A stretch of 64,000 bases of DNA from Proteus columbae (GCF_002777965.1 NZ_NGVR01000008.1:124001-188000); one strand, 5' to 3'; positions 20,214 through 30,593 are shown, numbered from the stretch's first letter. A program made the numbers and translations. The notes: generated by a model not told the origin, from the letters alone.

Positions 20214-21209
20214 TTAAGTTATTATTTGATGTTTTTTAATTAGCCCTCTAAATTGATCGTAACTTAGTGATAACTTTTCAGCCGCCTCTTTCTGGTTATA
20301 TAAGCTCTCTTTTAATGCACCATTCACCAATTTTTTTTCTACATCATTTTGCCATTGGCGTAAATCCAACGGTAATGTAGGTAGTGAAAAATTTTCTTTA
20401 AACGATTTTTTTAATGCAGATGTTTTTGACGTTTGAAGACCAGCAAAGGGATCAATAATAATATTGGTGAGCACGTTATCACTGGTTCCATGACGATAAA
20501 CTGAGCGTTCAACAACATTCTTGAGCTCACGAATATTACCTGGCCATGAGTAATCTAAAAGTACTTGGCACGCACTATCACTAAAACCAGGAAAAAAAGG
20601 TAAACCTAACTCTTGGCACATTGAGATAGCGAAATTTTCAGCAAGCAACATAATATCTGCACGTCGCTCTCTTAATGGTGGGAGCCTAATAACATCAAAC
20701 GCTAATCTATCGAGCAAATCGGCACGAAATTTACCTTCTTCCGCCATTGCTGGTAAATCTGCATTAGTTGCGCAAATAAGCCTAACATCAACATGCAGAG
20801 ATTGGCTGCCCCCAACGCGTTCTAAATGGCCATACTCAATGACGCGCAGAAGCTTTTCTTGCACCAGCATGGGGGCAGTCGCCAGTTCATCAAGAAAAAG
20901 AGAACCTCCATCCGCACGTTCAAAACGCCCTTGATGACGATTTTTAGCACCAGTAAAAGCGCCAGCTTCATGACCAAAAAGCTCAGAATCAAGTAAATTG
21001 TCATTGAGCGCAGAACAGTTGATTGAAATAAAAGGCCCTTGCCACCAAGGAGCAAGATAGTGTAATCGATGAGCGATCAACTCTTTACCTGTACCTCGTT
21101 CACCAATAATTAATACAGGCTTTTTTAATTGAGCAAGCGCTGAGGTTTGTTCTAATACATCAATAAATTGACTATCAACACCGATTATTGTCTCTAAATT
21201 CTCATTCAT
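20214..21209 (-). CDS. pspF: PspF, sigma-54 activator of the psp operon
   Basis: 331-residue AAA+ enhancer-binding protein. Walker A GERGTGKE, the sigma-54 contact loop GAFTGA (HEAGAFTGAKNRH), Walker B-type GGSLFLDE, arginine fingers (LLDRLAF, RERRAD), and a C-terminal FIS-type helix-turn-helix (QKEAAEKLSLSYDQFRGL). It lacks an N-terminal sensor domain, as usual for PspF, because PspA inhibits it directly. Divergent from pspA with a 214-base gap that carries the sigma-54 promoter and should carry the PspF enhancer and IHF sites. Confidence 0.97.
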   Translation of the reverse strand: MNENLETIIGVDSQFIDVLEQTSALAQLKKPVLIIGERGTGKELIAHRLHYLAPWWQGPFISINCSALNDNLLDSELFGHEAGAFTGAKNRHQGRFERADGGSLFLDELATAPMLVQEKLLRVIEYGHLERVGGSQSLHVDVRLICATNADLPAMAEEGKFRADLLDRLAFDVIRLPPLRERRADIMLLAENFAISMCQELGLPFFPGFSDSACQVLLDYSWPGNIRELKNVVERSVYRHGTSDNVLTNIIIDPFAGLQTSKTSALKKSFKENFSLPTLPLDLRQWQNDVEKKLVNGALKESLYNQKEAAEKLSLSYDQFRGLIKKHQIIT

Positions 21210-21319
21210 TGGTTAAATTCACCATATTGAGGTATTTTTCACCAGTCTATCAGGTGTTCGAAAAATAGGCGAATAATATAAATCACCTATTATTAATAGG
21301 TTAAGTGAATTTTAAAAGT

Positions 21320-21335
21320 TGGCACGCAAATTGTA
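21320..21335 (+). promoter_or_regulatory. Sigma-54 promoter of pspA
   Basis: TGGCACGCAAATTGTA: the -24 element TGGCAC and -12 element TTGTA with the standard five-base spacing between them. The same stretch occurs in the E. coli pspA promoter as I remember it. It is about 90 bases before the pspA start and is driven by PspF. Confidence 0.92.
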
Positions 21336-21423
21336 TTAACTAAAGTATGTCGGCGTTACGACAGTGCGCCATTATTGAAATAATTTAACGTCACTAATTA
21401 GCATAGCTATTAAGGATAACATC

Positions 21424-22092
21424 ATGGGTATATTTTCACGTTTTGCTGACATTATTAATGCCAATATCGCTTCTTTATTAGATAAAGCGGAAGATCCTGA
21501 AAAAATGATCCGCCTAATGATCCAAGAAATGGAAGATATGTTAGTTGAGATCCGTACAACTTCTGCTCGTACTTTAGCTGAAAAGAAAGGACTAGAGCGC
21601 CGTATCGAACAAGCTGAAAAACAGATGAAAGATTGGCAGGATAAAGCTGAGTTGGCTCTTATCAAGGAAAAAGAAGATTTAGCTCGTGCAGCATTGATCG
21701 AAAAACAACGTGTAGCATCAGTTAATGACACATTGAAACACGAACTGATTATTATTGATGAAACGCTAACTCGTTTAAAAGGTGAAATTAGCGAATTAGA
21801 AAATAAGCTAACTGAAACACGCGCAAAACAGCAGTCTTTAGTTGTGCGTCATCAAGCTGCAAATTCATCTCGTCAAGTTCGCCGTCAATTAGACAGTGGT
21901 AAAATGGATGCAGCAATGGCACGTTTTGAGCAATTTGAACGCCGTATTGATCATATGGAAGGTGAGGCTCAAAGCTACGGGTTAGGTAAAGAGAAATCAT
22001 TAGACCAACAGTTTGCTGAATTAAAAGCGGATGATGAAATTAGCGCGCAATTAGCGGCATTAAAAGCTAAAATCAATATCAATAAAGAGTAA
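21424..22092 (+). CDS. pspA: Phage shock protein A
   Basis: 222-residue PspA/Vipp1 (ESCRT-III-like) protein: N-terminal amphipathic helix [20 protein letters not shown], then long coiled-coil helices rich in Lys/Glu ([38 protein letters not shown]). It binds PspF to keep the operon off and moves to stressed inner membrane to support the proton-motive force. The ribosome binding site AAGGATAACATC precedes the ATG. Confidence 0.97.
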   Translation: MGIFSRFADIINANIASLLDKAEDPEKMIRLMIQEMEDMLVEIRTTSARTLAEKKGLERRIEQAEKQMKDWQDKAELALIKEKEDLARAALIEKQRVASVNDTLKHELIIIDETLTRLKGEISELENKLTETRAKQQSLVVRHQAANSSRQVRRQLDSGKMDAAMARFEQFERRIDHMEGEAQSYGLGKEKSLDQQFAELKADDEISAQLAALKAKININKE

Positions 22093-22128
22093 CAGCAAGC
22101 GTAATAACCATCTTATAAAGGATATGTA

Positions 22129-22359
22129 ATGGGCTATATATTTCTGGGAATACCACTGACCATTTTTATTTTGTTTATTCTCCCTATCTGGTTGTGGTTG
22201 CATTATAACAGCCAGAAAGGCGGAGGTAATGTTCAGCTAACCCAACAAGAAATGCAGCGACTGAGCGCGCTGGTGGATAAGGCTCAGCAAATGCAGGAGC
22301 GCATTAAGACATTAGAACAAATACTTGATGCAGAACATCCTAACTGGAGGCAATCATAA
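22129..22359 (+). CDS. pspB: Phage shock protein B
   Basis: 76-residue single-pass inner membrane protein: helix IFLGIPLTIFILFILPIWLWL, then a basic cytoplasmic leucine-zipper-like stretch (RLSALVDKAQQMQERIKTLEQ). With PspC it senses envelope stress and releases PspF from PspA. Its stop codon overlaps the pspC start by one base. Confidence 0.95.
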   Translation: MGYIFLGIPLTIFILFILPIWLWLHYNSQKGGGNVQLTQQEMQRLSALVDKAQQMQERIKTLEQILDAEHPNWRQS

Positions 22360-22715
22360 TGACGATGCAGAGCAAACAATTGTATCGCTTGCCACAAGAG
22401 GGCGTGATCCGTGGCGTATGCGCAGGCCTAGCCCATTATTTTAATATTCCTGTTTTACTTATCAGGGTTATTGCGGTGATTGCGCTGTTTGCTGGCTTTT
22501 TCGGTTTAACTATTGTTGCATATTTTGTCTTAAGTTTTTTTATGGAGCCAGCTCCTGCTAATTACCCGCAAGGTGAAGATCAGCAAGAGAGCTTAAAAGA
22601 TATTTTAAGTGGGGTAGATAATCAATTGCTGCAAGGTGAAAAACGTTTACAACAAATGGAACGTTATATTACCTCTTCTACTTATCAGTTAAATAAACGC
22701 TTTCGAGATTTGTAA
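22359..22715 (+). CDS. pspC: Phage shock protein C
   Basis: 118-residue PspC-domain membrane protein: LYRLPQEGVIRGVCAGLAHY is the family signature, followed by a membrane segment (VIAVIALFAGFFGLTIVAYF) and a cytoplasmic/periplasmic helical tail. Start overlaps pspB; an alternative ATG two codons in (MQSKQLYRL) is possible and has GGAGG upstream. Confidence 0.95.
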   Translation: MTMQSKQLYRLPQEGVIRGVCAGLAHYFNIPVLLIRVIAVIALFAGFFGLTIVAYFVLSFFMEPAPANYPQGEDQQESLKDILSGVDNQLLQGEKRLQQMERYITSSTYQLNKRFRDL

Positions 22716-22737
22716 TATTTTTGCCATTTAATCTGAT

Positions 22738-22763
22738 AAGACGCTCCATTTTAGGAGCGTCTT
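22738..22763 (+). terminator. Hairpin between pspC and pspD
   Basis: Ten-base stem AAGACGCTCC / GGAGCGTCTT, six-base loop, then TCTTTC. A terminator or attenuator inside the operon that would lower expression of pspD-ycjX-ycjF relative to pspABC. Confidence 0.75.
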
Positions 22764-22834
22764 TCTTTCAGTCCGTTTATCTTTTTCAACGCTTGTATTG
22801 TGAGATAATAAAATTTCTGATTGAGGAGCGTATT

Positions 22835-23089
22835 GTGAATTCCAATCAAGTATTCGTTTCTTTAAAAACAAATAAACTCGCCCAATTAGCCAAAAAAGGG
22901 TTAACATTTGGGTTAATGTTATTCACTTTATTTGGGCCAGCTGCGATCACCGGCGGTATATTAAAACGAGTAAGTAGCAAACCGTTACGTTGGCTGGTTC
23001 TATTGATAGCTGAACCTATTATCAAAGCAGGTTTTAATAAGCTATCGCGTCAAGTGTCTTGGGAGAAACATGAAACGCCTACAAAATGA
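22835..23089 (+). CDS. pspD: Phage shock protein D
   Basis: 84-residue PspD-like protein. The start is taken as GTG at 22835 with GAGGAG nine bases ahead; longer in-frame extensions run through the upstream terminator hairpin and are not credible. The pattern KGLTFGLMLFTLFGPAAITGG (split membrane segment) followed by the RPLRW-like SSKPLRWLVLLIAEPIIKAG matches E. coli PspD (73 residues). Peripheral inner-membrane protein of uncertain role. Overlaps ycjX by 20 bases. Confidence 0.85.
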   Translation: MNSNQVFVSLKTNKLAQLAKKGLTFGLMLFTLFGPAAITGGILKRVSSKPLRWLVLLIAEPIIKAGFNKLSRQVSWEKHETPTK

Positions 23090-24464
23090 ACTTACAGCTT
23101 TTATTAATCGTGGTGTTGATAGACATCTTCGTTTGGCCGTAACTGGATTAAGTCGAAGCGGTAAAACCGCATTTATTACCTCTTTAGTTAATCAACTTAT
23201 TAATGTGCATACAGGCGCGCGTTTACCGCTGTTTTCGGCTGCACGAAATAAACAACTACTAGGTGTAAAACGAATTCCTCAACACAATTTAAATATTCCT
23301 CGTTTTACTTATGATGAGGGAATGGAATCTCTTTATCATACACCGCCAAGTTGGCCAGTTCCTACAAAAGGGGTCAGCGAAATTCGTTTGCAACTACGTT
23401 ATCGCTCTAATGAATCTTTAACTCGTTTTATAAAAGAAACATCTTCTCTTTATTTAGAAATTGTTGATTATCCCGGAGAATGGCTATTAGATTTACCTAT
23501 GCTTGAGCAAGACTATTTTGAATGGTCAGAGCAAATGAATAAGGTCAATCGCCAAAGAATCTCACCAGAACAACATTGGCAATTACTCCTTAAAAAATGT
23601 GATCCTCTTGCGCCAGCTGATGAAACGTTATTAGCTGATATTTCCTCCGCTTACACTGATTATTTATTAGCCTGTAAAGAAGAAGGGCTTCATTTTATTC
23701 AGCCGGGGCGGTTTGTATTACCCGGAGAATTAGCTGGAGCACCTGTTTTGCAGTTTTTCCCATGGGCTGATTTACAAAAATACGATATTGCTAAATTAAA
23801 GAACGCAGATAAACGTACTAATATTGGTATGCTAAAACAGCGCTATGAATATTATGGACAGCATGTTGTAAAAGGCTTTTATCGTGATCATTTCCAAGGA
23901 TTTGATAGACAAATTGTTTTGGTTGATTGTCTACAACCTTTAAATCAAGGTGCAGATGTTTTTAATGATATGCGCCAAGCATTAACACAATTAATGCGCA
24001 GTTTTCATTATGGAAAAAGAACCTTACTTAGACGCTTATTTTCACCTTGTATCGATAAACTTCTATTTGCTGCCACAAAAGCTGATCATATCACGGTTGA
24101 TCAACATGAGAATTTAGTGTCATTGCTTCAACAGCTTATTCAAGATGCTAAACAAAATGCTATTTTTGAAGGGATCAGTATTGATTGCATGGGACTCGCT
24201 TCTATCGCGGCAACTGAAAGTGGAATTGTTGATCATCATGGCGAAAAAATACCCGCGTTAAAAGGTTTTCGTTTAAGTGATAACACACCATTACTGTATT
24301 TTCCCGGTGAGGTTCCTAAGCGATTACCTGAAAAATCATTTTGGGAAAAACAAGGGTTTAGTTTCGAATCTTTTAGACCGCAGCAAATATCAAGAGATAG
24401 TGCGGTTCCTCATATTCGTATGGATAGTGCAATGGAGTTCTTGTTAGGGGATAAATTAAAATGA
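23070..24464 (+). CDS. ycjX: YcjX, stress-linked P-loop protein
   Basis: 464-residue DUF463 protein with an NTP-binding site near residue 25 ([15 protein letters not shown]) and a switch-type motif [18 protein letters not shown]. coli YcjX (465) is encoded downstream of psp and belongs to the PspF regulon; structural work on homologues suggests a GTPase-like fold. Biological role unknown. Its stop overlaps the ycjF start by four bases (ATGA). Confidence 0.95.
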   Translation: MKRLQNELTAFINRGVDRHLRLAVTGLSRSGKTAFITSLVNQLINVHTGARLPLFSAARNKQLLGVKRIPQHNLNIPRFTYDEGMESLYHTPPSWPVPTKGVSEIRLQLRYRSNESLTRFIKETSSLYLEIVDYPGEWLLDLPMLEQDYFEWSEQMNKVNRQRISPEQHWQLLLKKCDPLAPADETLLADISSAYTDYLLACKEEGLHFIQPGRFVLPGELAGAPVLQFFPWADLQKYDIAKLKNADKRTNIGMLKQRYEYYGQHVVKGFYRDHFQGFDRQIVLVDCLQPLNQGADVFNDMRQALTQLMRSFHYGKRTLLRRLFSPCIDKLLFAATKADHITVDQHENLVSLLQQLIQDAKQNAIFEGISIDCMGLASIAATESGIVDHHGEKIPALKGFRLSDNTPLLYFPGEVPKRLPEKSFWEKQGFSFESFRPQQISRDSAVPHIRMDSAMEFLLGDKLK

Positions 24465-25504
24465 ATGAGCCATTAAAATCACGAATTGATTTTAAAGAGC
24501 CCATACTTCAAGAAGAAATCACCTTGAAAAAAGGTGTTGGCTTTAATGAAAATGAGCAATTTTTGCCTATTGATCCACAATTGGATGAAGAGAATGAAGG
24601 GCAATTAGAAGGCGATATTCAATCAATTTTAAAACCGAAAAAAAGTGTCTGGAAACGTTTATTAACGGTTGCGGGCACAATTTTAGGGATTAGTGTTATT
24701 GCTCAAACGGGACAATGGATTTATGACTCATGGATAAATTCTGACTGGATTGCGTTGGGTGCAGCCAGTGCAGGCGGGTTAATAGTTGTTGCAGGTATTG
24801 GGTCTGTTATAACAGAGTGGCGCCGTATTTATCGTTTACGCCAACGCGCAGATGAAAGAGATAAAGCAAAAGAGTTACTTTATAGCCATGCGATGGGGAA
24901 TGGTCGCCCATTTTGTGAAAAACTCGCTAAACAAGCGGGTATTAGCTCACAACACCCTGCATTAATTCGTTGGCAAAGTGCATTGCACGACACCCATAAT
25001 GACAAAGAAGTATTAGAACTTTATAGCCAACTTGTTCAACCTATTTTGGATAAACAAGCTAGAGCTGAAATTAGTCGTTCTGCCGCAGAATCAACTCTAA
25101 TGATTGCTGTCAGCCCGCTGGCAATGGTTGATATGGCCTTTATTGGTTGGCGCAATATTCGTTTGATTAATCGTATTGCAGAAATTTACGGTATCGAATT
25201 AGGCTACTATAGTCGTTTAAAACTCTTTCGCCTTGTACTAGTCAATATCGCATTTGCGGGTGCGACAGAACTGGTTAGAGAAGTCGGAATGGACTGGCTT
25301 TCACAAGATCTTGCAGCACGATTATCAACAAGAGCAGCTCAAGGTATTGGCGCTGGTTTATTAACGGCACGCTTAGGAATAAAAGCAATGGAATTATGCC
25401 GTCCTTTACCGTGGATTGATGATAATAAACCTAAGCTAGGCGATTTTAGAAAAGAGCTAATTGGGAAATTAAAAAATACCATCGGTAGTAAGAAAAAAGA
25501 ATAA
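24461..25504 (+). CDS. ycjF: YcjF, inner membrane protein (DUF697/UPF0283)
   Basis: 347 residues (E. coli 353). An acidic N-terminal cytoplasmic part, two central membrane helices ([40 protein letters not shown]), and a conserved C-terminal DUF697 domain ([42 protein letters not shown], split). Translationally coupled to ycjX and part of the phage-shock group. Followed by a terminator. Confidence 0.94.
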   Translation: MNEPLKSRIDFKEPILQEEITLKKGVGFNENEQFLPIDPQLDEENEGQLEGDIQSILKPKKSVWKRLLTVAGTILGISVIAQTGQWIYDSWINSDWIALGAASAGGLIVVAGIGSVITEWRRIYRLRQRADERDKAKELLYSHAMGNGRPFCEKLAKQAGISSQHPALIRWQSALHDTHNDKEVLELYSQLVQPILDKQARAEISRSAAESTLMIAVSPLAMVDMAFIGWRNIRLINRIAEIYGIELGYYSRLKLFRLVLVNIAFAGATELVREVGMDWLSQDLAARLSTRAAQGIGAGLLTARLGIKAMELCRPLPWIDDNKPKLGDFRKELIGKLKNTIGSKKKE

Positions 25505-25540
25505 ATTATTATTTACACCTTTTAATTATTTTAAATAAAG

Positions 25541-25569
25541 GCCGTAGAAGTCTATTCTGCGGCTTTTTT
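25541..25569 (+). terminator. Terminator of the psp-ycjXF operon
   Basis: Nine-base stem GCCGTAGAA / TTCTGCGGC (one G-T pair), loop GTCTA, then TTTTTT. Confidence 0.9.
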
Positions 25570-26011
25570 GTATAAAGATTAGTAAGGTGTTTTTATATAA
25601 AATAGCCCTAATGATAAAGATGATAAAATATTATTTTAAAATAATGTACTGAATGATATAAAGTGTTTTTATAATTTTATTGCCAATAGCGTTATTGTTT
25701 TAATGAGAAACTATCGTGACAGAATACTTTTAAAAAGAGTAATTTTCCATAGCAATAAAAGTGTTGTAACTAATTGTATATAAAGATTAATATGTGTTTA
25801 TCTAGTGAAATATCTGTAATTTTAATCATAATATTCCTTTTTTGAAAGAAAATAGTCTTGAGTTTAATGTAATAAATAGCGTTAAATGTCACCGCACGCA
25901 ATGTGCCACAGACCTATTTTATTAACATATTTTCAAATATCTAATTTGTAAGTTATTAGTTATTTAATAAGTAGAGACGGATTTTTATTTATAAAGATTA
26001 AAAAATAGTTA
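25570..26011. other. AT-rich spacer after ycjF
   Basis: About 440 bases with no gene I can support; contains a 16-base A/T palindrome near 25630 and long A/T runs. It presumably includes the promoter of the ORF at 26012. Confidence 0.45.
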
Positions 26012-26461
26012 ATGAATAATTCTTCTAACAAGGTTAAAAAAATGAAAGAAATGCAAATGTCAGTAATAAAGAAACTCTCTAAACAAAGACGTAAACTCTA
26101 TCTGAGTTCGGCATTTAATGTCTCAAATATTGATGGTCAACTCAGCATTTTAATTCCTATTCTTGGTGAGACAATTCGTGAGATCAAAAAGAGACAATAC
26201 CAAAAGCAACCTAAGTCATTTCAAATAAAAGAAATATCCCAATTTTTTGAATACCTGACTGAGCCGGATAAGAAAGAAAGAGCAATAAATGCATTAGAAT
26301 ATCTCCTTTTTTGTTTTGATAATGGATGTAAAACTATCAAAAAGGTGATCCGCCGAGAATTAAGCCCTTTAGTAAAAGATGTCGAATATCTTATCGATTT
26401 TGAACTAAAAAAAATAATAAAAACCTCTTCATTTTCGTTATTCAGCTTTTTTAAAGCATAA
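26012..26461 (+). CDS. Hypothetical basic protein (149 aa)
   Basis: Not recognised. The reading frame encodes a Lys/Arg-rich, mostly helical protein without signal peptide or membrane segment: VIKKLSKQRRKLYLSSAFNV, a middle stretch LSILIPILGETIREIKKRQY, and a C-terminal half with INALEYLLFCFDNGCKTIKK. Lys and Ile content is higher and GC lower than in the neighbouring core genes, which suggests a lineage-specific or acquired gene. The ATG at 26012 lacks a good ribosome binding site; ATGs at codons 11 and 14 are alternatives. It is inserted between ycjF and tyrR, adjacent in E. coli. Confidence 0.6.
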   Translation: MNNSSNKVKKMKEMQMSVIKKLSKQRRKLYLSSAFNVSNIDGQLSILIPILGETIREIKKRQYQKQPKSFQIKEISQFFEYLTEPDKKERAINALEYLLFCFDNGCKTIKKVIRRELSPLVKDVEYLIDFELKKIIKTSSFSLFSFFKA

Positions 26462-26614
26462 ATAATCTTGGTTAAAAATTAAGAGATTAATTTAGTTGTG
26501 TAAAAATAAATGCTAGTGGTGTCAACCTTTGCTGACAAGGCTCTTCATTTCGTTGATATTTATGTATAATATCTAGAATTAGTTCAGGGTCACTCAGTAT
26601 TAAGAAGGTTTATA

Positions 26615-28180
26615 ATGCGTTTAGAGGTCACTTGTGAAGATCGCATCGGGTTAACCCGTGAATTATTAGATCTTCTCGTATTAAAAAATATTGATTTGCG
26701 TGGAATTGAAATATTCCCGATTGGTCTTATTTACCTGAATTTTTCACAGATAGATTTTAATATATTTCAGACGCTTATGGCTGAAATAAGACGAATAGAA
26801 GGGGTTATTGATGTTCGCACTGTGGCATTTATGCCTTCAGAGCAAGAGCATCGTGCCATGTGGACGTTGTTAGAATCCGTACCTGCGCCAGTCTTCTCCA
26901 TTAATATTAAAGGTCAGGTTAAACTGCTAAATCCAGCTACTCGCCATCTTTTCGGATTGGCTGTTGATGACAATACTGAAAAATCCTTTAATCAACTTAT
27001 TCCTAATTTTAATATTCATCGTTGGTTAGAACAAAAAGATCCCCACGCCGAAATTATTCCTATCAATATAAAAAAACACAATTTCGATATGGAAATCGTA
27101 CCAATTAAATTGGCTGATGATAATCAGTTTAACCATTGTGTTGGCGCTCTTATATTATTGAAATATTACGACGTTGTTCATGATCACTCAGTTTTAATTG
27201 TCAGTGATAATCAAGAGTTTGAAAAAATTATTGCCATTAGCCCTCAAATGAAACAATTGGTTGAGCGCGCAAAAAAAATGGCAAAAATGGATGCACCGTT
27301 ATTATTAGTGGGTGACACCGGCACAGGAAAGGATTTGTTTGCTAAAGCATGCCATCTTCTTAGCTCCCGTTCAAGGTATCCTTTTTTAGGGCTAAACTGT
27401 GCTTCAATGCCTGATGACGTGGTAGAAAGTGAGCTATTTGGTTATGCGGCTGGCGCTTATCCTAATGCTATTGAAGGGAAAAAAGGCTTTTTTGAACAGG
27501 CGAATAGAGGAACTGTTTTACTTGATGAAATTGGTGAAATGTCACCTCAAATGCAAATCAAACTTCTACGTTTTTTAAATGATGGAACGTTTCGCCGTGT
27601 AGGTGAAGAGCATGAAGTTAACGTTGATGTTCGAATTATTTGTGCTACGCAAAAGAATTTATGGGAACTAGTTCAAAAAGGGTTATTTAGAGAAGATCTT
27701 TATTACCGTCTGAATGTCTTAACACTCACACTCCCGCCATTACGTGAAAGAAAATCGGATATTATGCCGTTAGCGATGCATTTTATTAATCAATATTGCC
27801 TTGAACAAAAAACGACGAAACCAGCTATATCTCCTGAATTGTCGGTTTATTTAACGCAATATGGTTGGCCGGGGAATGTACGTCAATTACGAAATACAAT
27901 TTATCAAGCAATGGCTCAATTAATTGGAAATACTTTACGCCAACAAGATATTACGTTACCTGAGCATACCGCAGATGTTTTATTTGATGAGGATTTACTA
28001 GAAGGTTCATTGGATGAAATGACAAAACGCTTTGAAGCTTCGATTTTAACGCGTTTATATCGTGATTACCCAAGTACACGTAAATTAGCGAAGCGCTTAG
28101 GTATTTCTCATACTGCTATTGCGAATAAGTTAAGAGAATATAATCTTACGAATAAAAAAAGTGATAAGTCTGAAGATTAA
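26615..28180 (+). CDS. tyrR: TyrR, aromatic amino acid regulator
   Basis: 521 residues (E. coli 513). N-terminal ACT domain (MRLEVTCEDRIGLTRELLDL), PAS domain near residue 85 (SVPAPVFSINIKGQVKLLNP), AAA+ core with Walker A GDTGTGKDLFAKA, and C-terminal helix-turn-helix (TRKLAKRLGISHTAIANKL). The sigma-54 contact loop GAFTGA is replaced by GAYPNA, as in E. coli TyrR, which works with sigma-70. Represses or activates aroF, tyrP, mtr and related genes in response to Tyr, Phe and Trp. No clear TyrR box (TGTAAA-N6-TTTACA) is found before the gene. Confidence 0.96.
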   Translation: MRLEVTCEDRIGLTRELLDLLVLKNIDLRGIEIFPIGLIYLNFSQIDFNIFQTLMAEIRRIEGVIDVRTVAFMPSEQEHRAMWTLLESVPAPVFSINIKGQVKLLNPATRHLFGLAVDDNTEKSFNQLIPNFNIHRWLEQKDPHAEIIPINIKKHNFDMEIVPIKLADDNQFNHCVGALILLKYYDVVHDHSVLIVSDNQEFEKIIAISPQMKQLVERAKKMAKMDAPLLLVGDTGTGKDLFAKACHLLSSRSRYPFLGLNCASMPDDVVESELFGYAAGAYPNAIEGKKGFFEQANRGTVLLDEIGEMSPQMQIKLLRFLNDGTFRRVGEEHEVNVDVRIICATQKNLWELVQKGLFREDLYYRLNVLTLTLPPLRERKSDIMPLAMHFINQYCLEQKTTKPAISPELSVYLTQYGWPGNVRQLRNTIYQAMAQLIGNTLRQQDITLPEHTADVLFDEDLLEGSLDEMTKRFEASILTRLYRDYPSTRKLAKRLGISHTAIANKLREYNLTNKKSDKSED

Positions 28181-28204
28181 TTAAGTAGTAAGATTTTGTG
28201 CATA

Positions 28205-28239
28205 AAAAAATAGACGAGCATAAGGCTCGTCTATTTTTT
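28205..28239. terminator. Terminator between tyrR and tpx
   Basis: Fifteen-base perfect stem of A6 plus TAGACGAGC pairing with GCTCGTCTA plus T6, loop ATAAG. Lies between the two convergent genes and works in both directions. Confidence 0.95.
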
Positions 28240-28246
28240 ATCAGTA

Positions 28247-28750
28247 TTATTTCAGTGCTTTTAATGCATCATCATAATTTGGTTCAGTTGTAATTTCATC
28301 AACCAACTGGGTGTAGATAACAGTGTTATTTTCATCTAAAACAATCACTGCACGGCTTGTTAAGCCAGCTAATGGGCCAGATGCAATTGCAACACCGTAG
28401 TTTTCTTTGAATTCAGCGCCACGCATTGTCGATAATGTCACAACGTTATCTAAGCCTTCCGCGCCACAAAAACGCGCTTGAGCAAAAGGCAAATCAGCTG
28501 AAATACATAAAACAACCGTGTTATTTAATTCATTTGCAACTTTATTAAATTGGCGAACACTTGCAGCACAAACACCAGTATCTACACTTGGAAAAATGTT
28601 TAGAACTTTACGTTTACCTGCAAAATTCGCTAAAGAAACATCATTAAGATCTTTACCAACAAGAGAGAAATCTGCAGCTTTTTGACCTACTGCTGGGAAA
28701 TTACCCGCTAGAGCCACTGCATTTCCTTGTAAAGTAACTTGATGTGCCAT
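28247..28750 (-). CDS. tpx: Thiol peroxidase Tpx
   Basis: 167-residue atypical 2-Cys peroxiredoxin, periplasm-associated in some reports, reducing lipid hydroperoxides with thioredoxin. Peroxidatic Cys lies in [16 protein letters not shown] and resolving Cys in [14 protein letters not shown], the Tpx pattern. Convergent with tyrR as in E. coli. Ribosome binding site AAGGAGAACAACA. Confidence 0.97.
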   Translation of the reverse strand: MAHQVTLQGNAVALAGNFPAVGQKAADFSLVGKDLNDVSLANFAGKRKVLNIFPSVDTGVCAASVRQFNKVANELNNTVVLCISADLPFAQARFCGAEGLDNVVTLSTMRGAEFKENYGVAIASGPLAGLTSRAVIVLDENNTVIYTQLVDEITTEPNYDDALKALK

Positions 28751-28973
28751 TGTTGTTCTCCTTTATTAGTTGTCAGACTAACTGTTATTAATACTCATTA
28801 TTAACGATAATTCTCGTTAATGCTTAACCATTATTAAAATTTGCCATTATTGGCGTAGTCACCACTAAAAACATAAAAATTTATAAAATATTTGTAATCA
28901 GTGATTGTGCCTTTTTATCAGGCTCTTATAATTGTGCAGTTCATTCTCATACAGATTACAGGACGAAACAGAC

Positions 28974-30593
28974 ATGCGCAAAATATTCGTCATCTCATGT
29001 GCACTTGTCGTTCAAGGATTACTCACTTCGCAGGTAAATGCGGCAGTAGTCCCTGCAGGAACGATACTCGATAAAAAACAAGAAGTGGTTCGACATTTAA
29101 AAGATGAACCTGCATCACTCGATCCTATTAATGCAGTAGGATTAACAGAAGCTCAAGTGCAACGTGATTTATTTGAAGGGTTGACGATAGAAGATGAGCA
29201 TGGACGTCCCATTCCGGGTGTTGCTCAGAGTTGGCGTACAGAAGATAATCGTGTATGGATCTTCACTTTACGCGATAATGCAAAATGGTCTAATGGTGAA
29301 AAAGTAACAGCAACAGATTTTGTTTATAGCTGGCAAAGATTAGTTGATCCTAAAAATCTTTCACCTTTTGCATGGTATGCATCACTTGCATCTATTGAAA
29401 ATGCACAAAAGATTATTGATGGAAAATTAAAACCAACATCATTAGGTGTAGAAGCGATTGATGAAAAAACATTAAAAGTTACTTTAGAGCGACCCGTTTC
29501 TTACTTCCCAAGCTTGACGACTAACTTTTCATTATACCCAGTACCTCATCATAGTATTGAAAAATATGGTACTGAATGGGTTAAGGTTGGCAACTTAGTC
29601 GGAAATGGGGCTTTTGTTTTAAAAGATAGAGTCGTTAATGAGAAGATTGTATTAACACCAAATCCTTATTATTGGGATCATAAAAATACAGTATTAACCA
29701 AAGTTACTTTTGTGCCTATTAATCATGAATCACACGCGACTAAACGTTATTTAGCGGGTGATATTGATATTACAGAGTCATTCCCAAAAAATTTATATCA
29801 TAAATTAATGAAAGATATTCCTAATGAGGTTTATATTCCTGACCAGTTAGGGACTTATTATTATGCTTTTAATACCCAATCAGGGCCAACAAAAGATATT
29901 CGTGTACGTAAAGCGTTAGCGATGGCAATAGATAGAAAAATTATCACTGATAAGGTATTAGGAACAGGGGAAAAATCAGCAAACCGTTTTACACCTGATG
30001 TAACGGCGGGCTTTATCCCAGAACCCACAATTTATGATGAATACAATCAAGATGAATTAGATAGCCAAGCTAAGATCTTGTTAGCGGCCGCTGGATATGG
30101 TCCTCATAACCCATTAACACTCTCATTGCTATACAATAATTCAGAGAATCATCAGAAAATTGCTATTGCAGTTGCTTCTATGTGGAAGAAAAAGTTAGGA
30201 GTGAAGGTTGAATTACGTAATCAGGAATGGAAAACATATATTGATAGCCGAAATTCGGGGGATTTTGATGTTATAAGAGCATCATGGATTGGTGATTATA
30301 ACGAGCCTTCTACTTTTTTAAGCTTATTAGGTTCTAAACACGCCGGTAATATCCCTAAATATCAGAATAAGCAATATGATGAAATATTAACATTGTCTGG
30401 GATGGCTATTGATCCAAATGAAAGAAATAGTCTGTATAACCGTGCTGAGCAAATAATAGCTGAAGATGCACCAATCGCGCCTATTTATCAATATACAAAT
30501 GGACGATTGATAAAGCCATGGTTAAAAGGATATCCTATTGAGAACCCAGAAGATGTTGCTTATAGTCATACGCTTTATATTCTGAAGCATTAA
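28974..30593 (+). CDS. mppA: MppA, murein tripeptide-binding protein
   Basis: 539-residue periplasmic SBP_bac_5 protein. Signal peptide MRKIFVISCALVVQGLLTSQ, with likely cleavage after VNA. Signature stretches shared with E. coli MppA: LKDEPASLDPINAVGL, GDIDITESFPKN, LGTYYYAFNTQSGPTKD, FDVIRASWIGDYNEPSTFL, and the C-terminus YQYTNGRLIKPWLKGYPI. It delivers L-Ala-gamma-D-Glu-mDap to the Opp permease for peptidoglycan recycling. It is called mppA rather than oppA because of its neighbour tpx and its closeness to E. coli MppA. Start at 28974 is preferred to an in-frame ATG 14 codons upstream since it begins the signal peptide and has AGGA in front. Confidence 0.92.
   Translation: MRKIFVISCALVVQGLLTSQVNAAVVPAGTILDKKQEVVRHLKDEPASLDPINAVGLTEAQVQRDLFEGLTIEDEHGRPIPGVAQSWRTEDNRVWIFTLRDNAKWSNGEKVTATDFVYSWQRLVDPKNLSPFAWYASLASIENAQKIIDGKLKPTSLGVEAIDEKTLKVTLERPVSYFPSLTTNFSLYPVPHHSIEKYGTEWVKVGNLVGNGAFVLKDRVVNEKIVLTPNPYYWDHKNTVLTKVTFVPINHESHATKRYLAGDIDITESFPKNLYHKLMKDIPNEVYIPDQLGTYYYAFNTQSGPTKDIRVRKALAMAIDRKIITDKVLGTGEKSANRFTPDVTAGFIPEPTIYDEYNQDELDSQAKILLAAAGYGPHNPLTLSLLYNNSENHQKIAIAVASMWKKKLGVKVELRNQEWKTYIDSRNSGDFDVIRASWIGDYNEPSTFLSLLGSKHAGNIPKYQNKQYDEILTLSGMAIDPNERNSLYNRAEQIIAEDAPIAPIYQYTNGRLIKPWLKGYPIENPEDVAYSHTLYILKH

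Noticed and set aside
26464-26614. TyrR box for tyrR autoregulation
   Set aside because: TGTAAA occurs near 26500, but the second half-site TTTACA is missing at the required spacing.
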